Below are positions 1-9,016 of a stretch of 64,000 bases of DNA, piece by piece; position 1 is the first letter of the stretch, and each line of letters opens with the position of its first letter. The DNA lies in the NCBI RefSeq assembly GCF_027307225.1, contig NZ_DAHUXJ010000015.1, positions 62,001-126,000 of the forward strand. The letters run 5' to 3'. A model generated the notes under the pieces. The model was not told the origin of the DNA. It ran no database searches and saw nothing but the letters and a program-made list of their open reading frames with translations. The translations under genes and the position numbers were made by a program. Origin of the DNA: Bradyrhizobium sp. GTDB lineage: Bacteria; Pseudomonadota; Alphaproteobacteria; Rhizobiales; Xanthobacteraceae.

Positions 1-48
1 GTAGCGGACAGCCGAATTCAGGTCTTCCGAGTGATTCTGCTCGGACAT
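1..48 (-). CDS. 5' end of an unidentified gene (partial)
   Basis: The reverse strand has an ATG at 48-46 preceded by a perfect AGGAGG (54-59, spacing 5). The frame stays open to the window edge and gives MSEQNHSEDLNSAVRY. The ribosome site makes a real start likely. It lies 21 bases downstream of the DUF6455 gene on the same strand, so it may be co-transcribed with it. Too little is visible to name a family. Confidence 0.55.
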   Translation of the reverse strand, partial: MSEQNHSEDLNSAVRY

Positions 49-69
49 GTCGGCCTCCTGACGGCAACC

Positions 70-459
70 TCAAAGCGAATTGATCGTGGGACCGTTTGGG
101 CAATATTCCTTGTACGTCCGCCGGGAAGTCGCTGCACGGAGGTCTCGGTCGCACCTTGCTTTCGCGGGGCACAAAGCGCACACGCGCTGCATGTCGCGCA
201 TCACGGCCGGCTCGGCCCGGGAAATCACCCCGTCCTCGATCCCGAGAGCGTCGAGGAGTCTACCGAGGTTTGCGGTTCGGCGTTCCCCCGCTTTTGCCAA
301 TAATTCGAGATCGACAGACGAGAGGCATAGATCCCGCGCAATCGCAGAGAATGCCCCGCTGTCGAGGCCAGCCAGATCCCGCAGATCTCGACGGTGTCTG
401 CGCCATACCGTAAGTTTATCGACGGCCGTGCGGATGGCCAAGTTTGAACGGGATGTCAT
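70..459 (-). CDS. DUF6455 family small cysteine-containing protein
   Basis: The protein is about 129 residues and basic at its N-terminus. A C-terminal cysteine cluster (CALCPAKARC, then YCPN) is typical of DUF6455 proteins, which are common in denitrifying rhizobia and have no assigned function. The cluster could bind a metal or Fe-S centre (inference). I chose the ATG at 459 because a GGAG lies 8-11 bases upstream; an upstream GTG at 522 would add 21 residues. That GTG overlaps an NnrR/FNR-like box at 514-527, which favours the shorter form. The gene is followed by another minus-strand gene that runs off the window. Confidence 0.75.
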   Translation of the reverse strand: MTSRSNLAIRTAVDKLTVWRRHRRDLRDLAGLDSGAFSAIARDLCLSSVDLELLAKAGERRTANLGRLLDALGIEDGVISRAEPAVMRDMQRVCALCPAKARCDRDLRAATSRRTYKEYCPNGPTINSL

Positions 460-513
460 CGCGCGCTCCACGTTTTTGGAAACTCCACGATAGCCCCGCT
501 CAGAAGCCGCTCG

Positions 514-527
514 TTGCGCCACCGCAA
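514..527 (-). promoter_or_regulatory. NnrR/FNR-type box TTG-N8-CAA
   Basis: The sequence TTGCGCCACCGCAA fits the TTG-N8-CAA pattern bound by Crp/Fnr regulators such as NnrR. It ends 55 bases upstream of the DUF6455 ATG, almost the same spacing as the box before nnrS. A member of this regulator family is encoded at 6932-7654. Confidence 0.55.
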
Positions 528-619
528 ACGCATTTCAGTCTAGGTTGGAGGAACCAGGGGGCACCCTCGTCACGGGCTCCGTCCGCGGCCGGTCGGCGGC
601 CTCTTATTGCCGTTTTCAC

Positions 620-1465
620 TCACTCGATAAGAATCGGAGCGGCGACATCGATCCTGTCGTCCGTCTTCATGTCGATGCCGAGCGACAGGGACCATTTTCC
701 GCTCGAGCCGGCCGTCATCCGGACGCGCCAGGTATAGGCCCCGACCCGCTCGGCTTTCCCGGTTACGGGCGCAATGCCTTTGTCCGGATTGGCCAGCGTC
801 ACCGACAGCGCATCGACCGTCAGAGGCTTCTCATCGCCGTCCTCTAGCTTCACCACGATCTCGACCGGGCCGCTGCGGCCGGGCGTAACGGTCACGTCGG
901 CCATCACCCGCGTTCCGCAGATGTGCGTGAAGAACGGCTCGTCAGCCGAAGCGAGTTTCGCCGGTGATGCGGCTGAAGCCGAAGGCTCGGTCGACGCGAT
1001 CTGCAATCTCGGGCCTTTGGCGCCGACGGGACCGACTTCGAAGTCGGTGTCAATCCTGCCAGCGCGCTCGAAATTCAGCGAGACCGGGATGCGCTGACCT
1101 TCCTCGAAAGGCGCAGCAAGGCCGATGAACATGATGTGGTGGGCGCCCGGTGCGAGCGTCACCATAGCTTCAGGCGGGATCGTCAGACCAACGTCGAGAG
1201 GACGCATGGTCATGATGCCATCCTGTGTGGACACCTGGTGGATCTCGACCTTGGTCGCGGCCGTACTCGATGCCGAAAGGAGACGGTCAGGCTCGGTGCC
1301 GCGGTTTTCGATGGTGAGATAGCCACCAGCCACTTTCGCGCCTTTGGGAGTGGCGCGGCTCCAGGCTTGGGCTACCGAAAGGTCACGGGCTACGGCCGGC
1401 GTGACGCCGAGAAGGATTCCGAAAGCAGCGGCGATCATTGCAACTTTTCCCAAACGATTAAACAT
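620..1465 (-). CDS. PCuAC-type periplasmic copper chaperone with C-terminal extra domain
   Basis: The 281-residue precursor has a signal peptide (about residues 1-26, ending AVA). A PCuAC/DUF461 domain spans about 27-150, with the Cu(I) ligand set H76, M85/M87, H109/H110 and M112 in the usual spacing. Residues from about 175 form a second beta-rich domain (THICGTRVMADVTV and after) that looks like CopC/YtkA-type copper-protein domains; most PCuAC proteins are near 150 residues and lack it. The gene is last in the operon after ccoG. This fits copper delivery to a copper-heme oxidase or to NirK, and the two domains could pass copper between them (inference). Confidence 0.85.
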   Translation of the reverse strand: MFNRLGKVAMIAAAFGILLGVTPAVARDLSVAQAWSRATPKGAKVAGGYLTIENRGTEPDRLLSASSTAATKVEIHQVSTQDGIMTMRPLDVGLTIPPEAMVTLAPGAHHIMFIGLAAPFEEGQRIPVSLNFERAGRIDTDFEVGPVGAKGPRLQIASTEPSASAASPAKLASADEPFFTHICGTRVMADVTVTPGRSGPVEIVVKLEDGDEKPLTVDALSVTLANPDKGIAPVTGKAERVGAYTWRVRMTAGSSGKWSLSLGIDMKTDDRIDVAAPILIE

Positions 1466-1595
1466 GGCCTAAGCTCTCCGATCATGCTGGCCGGAACGAG
1501 CGGGAGGTCTCACCGGCGCCTGCTTCGCAAATGTCCCATCTATGCGCCCTTCCGACGTTGCTGGGGCGCAAACTTCGAGCGCGAAAAAGTCCTAC

Positions 1596-3022
1596 CTATC
1601 GGTCGACGAATCTGTCCCTTGCAGCAAGGACGGTGGCGCCGGTTTCGTCCCGTGCCGTGAACACGACATCACCTTGCGCGAGCGCGGGCGCCGTGAGCGT
1701 GACCCGCAGCGACTCTGAGCTATCGGGAGCTACCTCAATCGGCGCCACGCCGTCGTTACCGATGACGGCCATCCTGGCGTCGACGTCGGTAATGGACAGC
1801 GTGTACGAATGAGGGCTCGACGACTTGTTGAGCAGCTTTACAGTGTAGGCATTGCGCAGCAAGCCGTCGGACAGCCGCACGGCGACGGGATCCCGATCGT
1901 GCTGGACCGAAAGCGTGGCTGTCGTTTTGGTCGCGAAGGCGACCGTGATCGTGCCGGCAAGAGCCAGGCATGCGGCCGTCAGGCCGATGGTCTTCGGCCG
2001 CACCAATCGGTTGACTGGCGCCTCATTCCGGTGGCCACGCTCAATGTTCTTCCAGCTTTCATAGTCGATCAGGCCACGCTGTCGGCCGAGCTTCAACATC
2101 ACACCGTCGCAGGCATCAACGCAGAGGCCACAATTGATGCAGGCGAAGTTCGGCCCTTCGCGGATGTCGATGCCGTTCGGACAGACCGCTGCGCACTGGC
2201 CGCAGTCGACGCAATCGCCCGCCGATTTGCCCTGAAGTCGCAGCTCCACGGCTTTTTTAGCCGACGTCCGTTGCTCGCCGCGATAGTCGCGGTAGTTCAC
2301 GGTGTACGCTTCCGGATCCCAGATCGCGCCTTGGAGGCGCGGCCACGGGCACATGAACGTGCAGACCTGCTCGCGCGCGAAGCCGGCCAGGCCGTAAGTC
2401 GTTCCTGTGAAGACGACGATCCAGGTTGGCGCGTTTGCCGACACATCGCCGGCTGCGATGCCGAGCAGAAGCGCCGGCGCATCGGTGAAGTAGAAGATCA
2501 GCGTGCCGCCGGTCGCCAGCGAAATCAGCAACCAGGTGGCATGCTTGGCGACGATCTGGACTGCCCGCTTCGTCGTCAAAGACGCACCGATGTTCTTCAG
2601 TCGTTTTCGCCGGTCGCCCTCGATCAGTCTCTCGACGAGGAGGAACAGATCGGTCCAGACCGTCTGCGGACAGGCGAAGCCGCACCACAGCCGACCAGCG
2701 AGCGCATTGGTAAGGATCAGAATGGTCCAAGCGAGGACCAGTAGTCCGTGACCAGATAGAGATCCTGCGGCCAGACCTCGACGAAGAAGGCATAGAGCCG
2801 CCCGTTCGCGAAACCGAGCAGGACCGCCTGGTCCGGGGCATTGGGGCAGCGATCCCAGCGGAGGAACGGCGTCACGTAGTAGACCGAGAGCGTCAGCATC
2901 AGGATGCCCCATTTGAGGCGCCGGATCGGGCCCCTAACGGACTGAGGCACCACCGGCAGACCGCCCGCCGCTGCGCCCTTCGCGCGTGTCTTTGCGTGAT
3001 CGATCTCGATCGTGACGGCCAT
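1596..3022 (-). pseudogene. ccoG: ccoG/fixG iron-sulfur membrane protein, single frameshift
   Basis: Two overlapping frames together encode a normal-length CcoG (about 475 residues), the polyferredoxin-like membrane protein needed for cbb3-oxidase copper-site assembly. The first frame (3022 to about 2746) holds the N-terminus with LRWDRCPNAPDQAV and VWPQDLYLVT. The second frame continues with CGFACPQTVWTDLF, CTFMCPWPR and two 4Fe-4S motifs (CVDCGQCAAVCP, CINCGLCVDAC). Homology requires one extra G in the minus-strand run near 2746-2747, so one base appears missing there. All other motifs are intact, so this may be a sequence error or a very recent mutation. It lies between the DUF59 gene and the PCuAC gene. 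Confidence 0.85.
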
Positions 3023-3031
3023 GACGCGCCG

Positions 3032-3346
3032 TCAGTTGACGTTCGCGAAGCCGAGCGAACTCCGCACGGCCGGCTCGATACAGGACGGAGTCCAAGGCGG
3101 GTCGAACGTCATCTCCACATCGACCGACCGAACGCCCTCCACCTGAGCAGTACTCGCGGCGACGCCCTCCCTCAGGAAGGCGGCGGCCGGGCATCCCTTG
3201 GTCGTCGCCGTCATCACGATGCGCACATCGCCCTGATCCACCGTGATCCGGTAGAGAAAGCCAAGGTCGACGACGTTGTGGCCGAGTTCGGGATCGATGA
3301 CGACCCGAAGCGCCTCCCTTATCCGCGCGACGAGATCGTCGGTCAT
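3032..3346 (-). CDS. DUF59/MIP18-type Fe-S assembly factor
   Basis: The 104-residue protein is a single DUF59 (MIP18/PaaD-like) domain: VIDPELGHNVVDLGFLY near residues 16-32 and the cysteine segment TKGCPAAAFL near 49-58. Such proteins assist Fe-S cluster insertion into target enzymes. Its start overlaps the end of the double-DUF2249 gene by four bases, so the two are translationally coupled. A larger relative fused to an Nfu-N domain is at 60511-61143. The pairing with DUF2249 and an oxidase-like membrane protein recurs in both clusters. Confidence 0.85.
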   Translation of the reverse strand: MTDDLVARIREALRVVIDPELGHNVVDLGFLYRITVDQGDVRIVMTATTKGCPAAAFLREGVAASTAQVEGVRSVDVEMTFDPPWTPSCIEPAVRSSLGFANVN

Positions 3347-3846
3347 GACAGCGCCCTCACCGTCAGTTCGTAAGTCGATCCATCTGGCGTGAAGCCGCCG
3401 AGCCAGCGGAAGCCGCGCTTCTCGAGATGCGGAAATAAGAAGACAGGCTCGCGGCGCAGCAGCGCCGACAAGGTTTGCCCAGGAGCAAGCTGCTCGGCGG
3501 CACCCAGAATCCGGACCATGGGCTCCGGAGGATCAAGATCGCGGTTGTCGAGATGGACGACGGGCTCCGGCCACGCATCCGTCGGCTGCGCGAGCGGCGA
3601 AGGCGCGGGCGGCGTCGCCCCCGCCGGCGTGAACAGGACCTCCCATTCACCGCCGTCGAGCTCGTTGGCCGAGTGCGCGAAACCCTTCTCGGCCATCACG
3701 GCGAACAGCGGAATCGGCTTAAAGGTCGCGTAGAGGCGAAGCCCCTGACCCGGCTCAAGGCGCCCGAGCGCGGCCATGATGACGGAGAACGGCTCGCCTC
3801 CGGAACGGAGGATCGGACGGACGTCGACGTCGATGTAGTGGATCAT
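3343..3846 (-). CDS. Tandem DUF2249 protein
   Basis: The 167-residue protein carries two DUF2249-like domains. The first is about residues 1-75 (DVDVRPILRSGGEPF, with a LRLYATFKPIPL strand). The second is about 93-165 (HLDNRDLDPPEPM, EPVFLFPHLEKRGF). They are joined by a proline/alanine-rich linker. DUF2249 has a TusA/SirA-like fold and is frequent beside NO-stress genes, but its biochemical role is unsettled. A paralogue with the same two-domain layout is at 56264-56815. It is coupled to DUF59 downstream and lies 23 bases after the membrane-protein gene. Confidence 0.85.
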   Translation of the reverse strand: MIHYIDVDVRPILRSGGEPFSVIMAALGRLEPGQGLRLYATFKPIPLFAVMAEKGFAHSANELDGGEWEVLFTPAGATPPAPSPLAQPTDAWPEPVVHLDNRDLDPPEPMVRILGAAEQLAPGQTLSALLRREPVFLFPHLEKRGFRWLGGFTPDGSTYELTVRALS

Positions 3847-3869
3847 CGGATATTCTTCCTTTCGTTAGT

Positions 3870-5213
3870 TCATGTCCGCGAATACAAAAGACACGGTGGC
3901 TGCGTTCCGTTCGGCAGCCGCAGCGGCTCGGCGACGTCCGCGAGTCGTCGCGTCCGGATCAACTCCTGAACGATGCCGGCAGTCGCGAGCGTCATAACGG
4001 CGGCAGCGCCGCGGAACACCGATGCCTGGCCGAAGAGCAGTGACGCCGTACCGCCCCAGACGCTGACGAAGTAGACCGCGAACCACTTCGACGCCCGCCC
4101 TTCCGCGACGAGATCCTGGACGCGCGGCGTCGGCAGCCGCCCCATGGCCGGACCGTAGGTTTCGAGCCAGGTGAGGAAGGCGACGATCTTGTAGAGTTTC
4201 GCGAGAACGAGGCCGGAGAGCCATCCGAACGCAACCAGAAAAGCGAAGGCCCCGACATGCGCAGCGAACGAACCGGTGGCCACGAGCGCGATCCCGAGCA
4301 GGGCCGCGGCGGCGAGGCTCGCGAAGCCGTAGGCCGCCATCTTGGTGTTGAGTTCGAGCTGACGCCGTTTGCGGTTTCGGTAGAGCGCGGCGACGTCGCG
4401 GCCGTAGAGAGCGAACGTCGCAAGGCCAAAAGCCGCAGCGGCGGCGAGCACGATCCCGAGGCCCGCTTCCGCCTCGATGGCGAACAGGCCCCCGGCCACC
4501 GCGACGCCTATCGCGGCCGATCCCGCGGCGAGCGTCAACCGACTCTTCTTGCCGTCGACGTCCGGTGCCAGCATGAACATCGAGAGCAGCCGATAGCTCA
4601 CGCCCATCGCCGTGAGCGTCAACCAGCCGCCGAGCCCGGCGATGGCGTGAAGAGGCACGCCAGTCGCAAGTACCTTGCCTAGCTCTTCACCACCGTGGCC
4701 GGACAGCGACCAGGCGAATCCGGTCCCGAGCGCGACCGTCGCACAGAGCGAGACGAGACCCGCGAGCACGAAGTGAGCGGGTCCGACCGGCGGACGGGCG
4801 CGCCAGACCGTCAGACCGAGATCGGCGACCACAAGGGCGAAGCCCGCGGCCAGAAGGGTCGCTGCAAGGGGCAGCAGCCACAACCCTGCCGGAAGGCGCC
4901 CGCCCAGGACCAGAAAGCCCGCGAGAAGCGCCGTGAGGCCTGCCGTGAGCAGCACCAGCGCAGGCAGCTCCCATCGCTCGTCGAATAGCGGCTTGCCGAC
5001 GAGGACCGGGACGAACTGGAACAGGGCTCCGCACATTGCCATGCTGAGCCAACCGATGCAGACCATGTGCACAATGACCAGGGTATCCGCGGCCGCAACG
5101 TCGGCAGCCGGAAAGCCGAAGCCGGCCGCCATCAGCGCTTCGGCCGCGATCAGCCAGGTGATCGCGATCGCGAAGTAGCTCATCGTCCATTTCGAGAGAG
5201 TGCCGCCAATCAT
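3870..5213 (-). CDS. NnrS/heme-copper-oxidase-like multi-pass membrane protein
   Basis: About 447 residues from the MIGGTLSKWTM start, which matches the start of the paralogue at 56820-58181; a 5' extension of 15 codons is probably not used. There are about twelve hydrophobic segments. Histidines near the membrane in VHMVCIGWLSMAMCGALFQ and PLHAIAGLGGWLTLTAMG resemble heme-liganding segments of oxidase subunit I and NnrS proteins. It lacks the full ligand set of a catalytic oxidase. It starts 11 bases after nnrS and is followed by tandem DUF2249. A heme-containing NO-binding or NO-response membrane protein is the best guess (inference). Confidence 0.7.
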   Translation of the reverse strand: MIGGTLSKWTMSYFAIAITWLIAAEALMAAGFGFPAADVAAADTLVIVHMVCIGWLSMAMCGALFQFVPVLVGKPLFDERWELPALVLLTAGLTALLAGFLVLGGRLPAGLWLLPLAATLLAAGFALVVADLGLTVWRARPPVGPAHFVLAGLVSLCATVALGTGFAWSLSGHGGEELGKVLATGVPLHAIAGLGGWLTLTAMGVSYRLLSMFMLAPDVDGKKSRLTLAAGSAAIGVAVAGGLFAIEAEAGLGIVLAAAAAFGLATFALYGRDVAALYRNRKRRQLELNTKMAAYGFASLAAAALLGIALVATGSFAAHVGAFAFLVAFGWLSGLVLAKLYKIVAFLTWLETYGPAMGRLPTPRVQDLVAEGRASKWFAVYFVSVWGGTASLLFGQASVFRGAAAVMTLATAGIVQELIRTRRLADVAEPLRLPNGTQPPCLLYSRT

Positions 5214-5223
5214 GATCGCCTCG

Positions 5224-6402
5224 TCATCCTTTGCGCGCCGCGCAGAGCAGCGGCCCATAGGTCAGCGCGAAGCCGAGAAACGCGACGGTCCAGGCCGCGC
5301 CCGCGATCGGCAGCAGGATGTCCGCATGCGATGGCTCGAGCGCCGCGCAGACTCGTGTGAGCGCCGCGGTCACAACCGCGAGGTAAAGTGCTTGTGTTGC
5401 GGGCGAGGCCGCCAGCGGCTTGCCAGTGTGCCCGAGCGTCGCGCGGGTCATGACCGCGACCGTCATTGTCCCGATGGCGCCTCCGGTCCACGCATGCACG
5501 CCGGCCCCTGGCGCGACCAGATCAAGCGCGGAAAGCGCCGCAAGAAAAAAGCCGGCGGGAACGAAAGCATAGGCGACGTGAAGGATCAGGACCAACCGAT
5601 CCGAAAGGGTCCGCTCGCCAGCCCACCTTGCGAGACGGACTAGGTGCAGGGCGCCGGCAAGCCCGAGCGCAGCCGCTACGATGCGAGCCGACGGCATGAC
5701 GATCCAGGACACAAGCGCCACGATGCCGACCGCCATCGCAACCGCGTCGAATCTCCCGAACGGAACCGGCATCCGTCCTTCCCCTTGGCGAGCCAGCCAA
5801 TTACGAGTGAAACTCGGCACGATCCGGCCGCCGATGACGCCGATCAGAGTGACGACGAGCGCGATGCCGGCACGCGCCGAGTAGGCCGCCACGCCGGCCA
5901 GATGGGACTCCAGGTGAAACGCGATGTTGACCAGCGCGAGCAGGATGACGATGCCGACGACCTTCAGGTTGCCCCATTTGCGGCCCGCCACGATCTCGCG
6001 GGCGGCCGCGCCGGCGAGCAGCAGGAGGAACAGCGAATCCGCCGCCATCGCCGTGCTCCATCCGATTTCACCCGAAAAAGCCACAGCAAGGCGTCCGACG
6101 AACCATGTGGAGAACAGGACCGCGAGCCTCAGTCCCTGGATCGGCAGCCGCCCCGTCCAGTTCGGGACTGCCGTCAGCAAGAAGCCCGCGATCACGGCGG
6201 CGACGTAGCCGAACAGCATTTCGTGGACGTGCCAGTCTAGCGGCGCGAAGGCGGTCGGCAGCGAGATTTCGCCGGCGAACACGGCAAGCCAAAGCGGGAT
6301 CATGACGCCGGCTTGAATGGCACCGAACAGGAAGAACGGCCTGAAGCCGTAGGAGAACAGCGCCGGCCCGCGATACGCGCGCGCCCGTGTCATCGTTCCC
6401 AT
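5224..6402 (-). CDS. nnrS: NnrS family heme-copper membrane protein
   Basis: The 392-residue, roughly 12-TM protein has the NnrS signatures: FSYGFRPFFLFGA near residues 16-28, WHVHEMLFGY near 57-66, and GRIVPSFTRNWL near 192-203. NnrS proteins bind heme and copper and relieve nitrosative stress during denitrification. It heads a minus-strand operon through the oxidase-like, DUF2249, DUF59, ccoG and PCuAC genes. A TTG-N8-CAA box sits 56 bases upstream, so control by the nearby NnrR is likely. Confidence 0.92.
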   Translation of the reverse strand: MGTMTRARAYRGPALFSYGFRPFFLFGAIQAGVMIPLWLAVFAGEISLPTAFAPLDWHVHEMLFGYVAAVIAGFLLTAVPNWTGRLPIQGLRLAVLFSTWFVGRLAVAFSGEIGWSTAMAADSLFLLLLAGAAAREIVAGRKWGNLKVVGIVILLALVNIAFHLESHLAGVAAYSARAGIALVVTLIGVIGGRIVPSFTRNWLARQGEGRMPVPFGRFDAVAMAVGIVALVSWIVMPSARIVAAALGLAGALHLVRLARWAGERTLSDRLVLILHVAYAFVPAGFFLAALSALDLVAPGAGVHAWTGGAIGTMTVAVMTRATLGHTGKPLAASPATQALYLAVVTAALTRVCAALEPSHADILLPIAGAAWTVAFLGFALTYGPLLCAARKG

Positions 6403-6457
6403 GAGAACTCCTCGAATTTCATTTCTGATAAGCTAAGCGGGCGAGCCATCGACGTCT

Positions 6458-6471
6458 TTGTGATGCCGCAA
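6458..6471 (-). promoter_or_regulatory. NnrR/FNR-type box upstream of nnrS
   Basis: TTGTGATGCCGCAA matches TTG-N8-CAA and ends 56 bases before the nnrS ATG. The spacing to the start is the same, within a base, as for the box upstream of the DUF6455 gene, which suggests one activator position at both promoters. Confidence 0.6.
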
Positions 6472-6822
6472 AGACCGCGAGGTTCCAAGGCGCGATAAAT
6501 CCTCATCGAGCAGATAGCGGAGTACGGGAGATGAGGATTTTCGAACGGCTACGGGAGCGCAGCCGCACTGCGGCACCCACTCTGGCAGCTCATGGAACTG
6601 CACACGAAAAAGAGGCGCAAGAGGGAGCCGAGTACGAACTTTTGGCAGAGGACCGCGCTGACAGCTGCCCCTTCTGCTCTATCGGGCCAGACCCGCGGAC
6701 GTAAGGCGGCATGCCATCGCGGGCGCGACAGGCCGGATCAGCTTCGTCTATTCCTGCTCCTCTGCAAGCTGGCAAATGCCCAAACCTTGGTTCCCGTCAT
6801 CTCGGAGAGGCCAGCTTCGACC

Positions 6823-6836
6823 TTGCGCCAGCGCAA
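6823..6836 (+). promoter_or_regulatory. NnrR/FNR-type box upstream of nnrR
   Basis: TTGCGCCAGCGCAA is a perfect 5-base-arm inverted repeat (TTGCG, CCAG, CGCAA) of the Crp/Fnr class. It lies 96 bases before the nnrR start. It may mediate autoregulation or control by FixK/FNR. Confidence 0.6.
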
Positions 6837-6931
6837 CAAGCATGCAGGCTCGCGCGGGCGCGCAGAGATCGGTGGTTGTGACAAGCAATCGCCGCAGGTA
6901 GTGTCCCGCTGCGCTTCGAGGAGAGGAATCC

Positions 6932-7654
6932 ATGGCCGCCGTCGACCGCTCCCTGGTCGCCAATCTTTCCATGTTCGCGGGGCTCGCTCCCGCCGAACAG
7001 GAGGAACTGCTGCGCGAGGCCCGTTCGGTCCGCTATCCCAAAGACTCGGCCGTGTTCGAGCAGGGCGCCGAGGCCGACCGCTTCTTCGTGCTGCTGCACG
7101 GCCACCTGCGGGTCGAAAAGACGACACCCCAAGGCCAGCAGACCGTCGTACGTTACGTGTCGGCCGGCGAACTGTTCGGCGTCGCGCAGGCCATGAACCT
7201 GTCGCACTATCCGGCGACGGCCGTCGCCGCCGTCGACAGCGTCGCGCTCGCCTGGCCGTCGTCGTCGTGGGCCAGGCTTATCGCCAAGTATCCGAGCCTC
7301 GCCAGTAGCGCCCTGCAGACGGTGGGCAGCCGGCTCCAGGACACCCAGGCACGCGTCATCGAGATATCCAACGAGCAGGTCGAGCAGCGCGTCGCCCATG
7401 CGCTGCTGCGTCTCGCCAAGCAGGCAGGCCGCAAGGTGGAGGCCGGCATCGAGATCGACTTCCCGATCAGCCGGCAAGACGTCGCCGAGATGACGGGGAC
7501 CACGCTGCACACGGTGAGCCGCATCTTAAGTGCGTGGGAAACGCAAGGCCTCGTCGAAGGCGGACGACAGCGCATCGTGCTGCGGGACCCGCACCGACTT
7601 CATCTTCTGGCAGAAGGCGCCGAGGAGAACCGCCCTCGCGCTCCGAAACCCTGA
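6932..7654 (+). CDS. nnrR: Crp/Fnr family transcriptional regulator, NnrR/DNR type
   Basis: The 240-residue protein has an N-terminal cyclic-nucleotide-binding-like sensor domain (about 12-125) and a C-terminal winged helix. The recognition helix is in ISRQDVAEMTGTTLHTVSRI near 173-192. It has no N-terminal FNR-type cysteine cluster, so it is not an oxygen-sensing FNR. That pattern fits the NnrR/DNR group, which activates nitrite and NO genes. The start at 6932 follows a GAGGAG ribosome site. It is divergent from the nnrS operon, and boxes of its class precede nnrS, nirK, the DUF6455 gene and the 16-kb gene series. It could instead be a less specific Crp-family member. Confidence 0.8.
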   Translation: MAAVDRSLVANLSMFAGLAPAEQEELLREARSVRYPKDSAVFEQGAEADRFFVLLHGHLRVEKTTPQGQQTVVRYVSAGELFGVAQAMNLSHYPATAVAAVDSVALAWPSSSWARLIAKYPSLASSALQTVGSRLQDTQARVIEISNEQVEQRVAHALLRLAKQAGRKVEAGIEIDFPISRQDVAEMTGTTLHTVSRILSAWETQGLVEGGRQRIVLRDPHRLHLLAEGAEENRPRAPKP

Positions 7655-7692
7655 GCCGAGCCGTCGCGAAATCCGATAGAAAACAAGGCCGG

Positions 7693-8863
7693 TCATTCAT
7701 CAGCCGCCGCGAGACCGACTTTTAGATCGGCGATCAGATCCGCCTCTGCCTCCAGGCCGACCGAGAGCCGCAACAGACCGTCGTCGATGCCAGCAGCATG
7801 GCGCGCCTCGATGCCCATTCCCGCGTGTGTCATGGTCGCCGGATGAGCGATCAAGGTTTCGACGCCTCCGAGGGAGTCGGCAAGCGTAATAATATGAAGC
7901 GCTTCCAAGAACCGGCGGACGGCGGCGACTCCGCCGACCAACTCGAAGCTCAACATAGCGCCAAATCCCGCCTGCTGGGCTTTTGCGGTCGCATGACCGG
8001 GATGCGAGTTCAGTCCGGGATAATGGACGACCCGCACGCGCGGGTCCGCTTGCAGGACCTTTGACACGGCGAACGCGGTCACCTGCTGCCGCTCGATGCG
8101 AGGAAACAGTGTGCGCAGGCCCCGCAGCGTCAGATAGGCGTCGAAGGGAGCGCCCGTGACGCCGGTGAGGTTAGCCCAGTCGGAAAGCACGTCGAGGTCG
8201 GCGCGGTCGGCAGCAATGACGGCGCCTCCCACGACGTCCGAATGCCCATTGAGATACTTCGTGGTCGAATGAATGACGAAATCGGCGCCAAGCGCGACCG
8301 GTCGCTGCAGCGCGGGCGACAGAAACGTGTTGTCGACGGCCGTCTTGGCGCCGACGGCTTTGGCGCGATCGGCGATGGCGCGGATATCCACCACGCGCAT
8401 GAGCGGATTGCTCGGCGTCTCAATCAGTACCAGAGCCGGCCTTCGGTCGAACGCCGCAGACAGTGCGTCCTCGTCGCCTTGATCGACATAGGACAGTTTG
8501 AACTGCCCCCGGTCACGCCGCGCGGCGAGCAGTCGATATGTGCCTCCGTAGCAATCATGCGGGGCAACGACCAGATCGCCCGGTGTCAGCCGCGACAATA
8601 CCAGATCGACCGCGGCCATCCCCGACGCCACCATGATGGCACCGACGCCCCCCTCGAGTTTGGCAAGCGTGTCTCCAAGCAGGGTCCCGGCTCGGATTTC
8701 CAGCACGACCATATTCGTAGGCTCGGGGCCGCTCGAACCCGGCGAAAGCAAAGGTGCTCGACAGGTGGATAGGCGGCACAACCGCGCCGAACGCGTCGTC
8801 GGCGGCAACGCCATTCGCCGCGGCAATGGTCTGAGGTGCTCTAGAATCCGGCATTATCGTCAT
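7693..8863 (-). pseudogene. PLP-dependent transsulfuration enzyme (cystathionine gamma-synthase/lyase type), frameshifted
   Basis: Two frames combine into a normal-length Cys/Met-metabolism PLP enzyme of about 389 residues. The N-terminal frame (8863 to about 8684) gives VVPPIHLSSTFAF and YEYGRAGNPSRD. The second frame continues with LLGDTLAKLEGG, the PLP lysine segment HSTTKYLNGHSD and the C-terminal TMTHAG region. The frames join if one C is removed from the minus-strand CCC at 8682-8684. Its role in sulfur amino-acid metabolism is only loosely linked to the denitrification genes around it. MetB-, MetC- and MetZ-like activities cannot be told apart by eye. The break may be a sequence error. 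Confidence 0.82.
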
Positions 8864-9016
8864 CCTCGATTGGAAGAAGGCTCAGCGTCACGCGCAAGCG
8901 AACTCCCCTGCTTATGCCGCAACCGACCGTCGCGCCACCGGACCCGCCAACAAGGAACATCGATTTCACGAATGCATCGACACAGCCTGCGGAGCGGGAG
9001 ACGCACCTCCCGGCTA

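Larger units (their letters stand above)
6403..6931. other. Divergent regulatory region between nnrS and nnrR
   Basis: This 529-base stretch separates the minus-strand nnrS operon from plus-strand nnrR. It holds one TTG-N8-CAA box near each gene (6458-6471 and 6823-6836). ORFs across it have the look of chance frames in GC-rich DNA, and I see no convincing gene. Confidence 0.6.
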
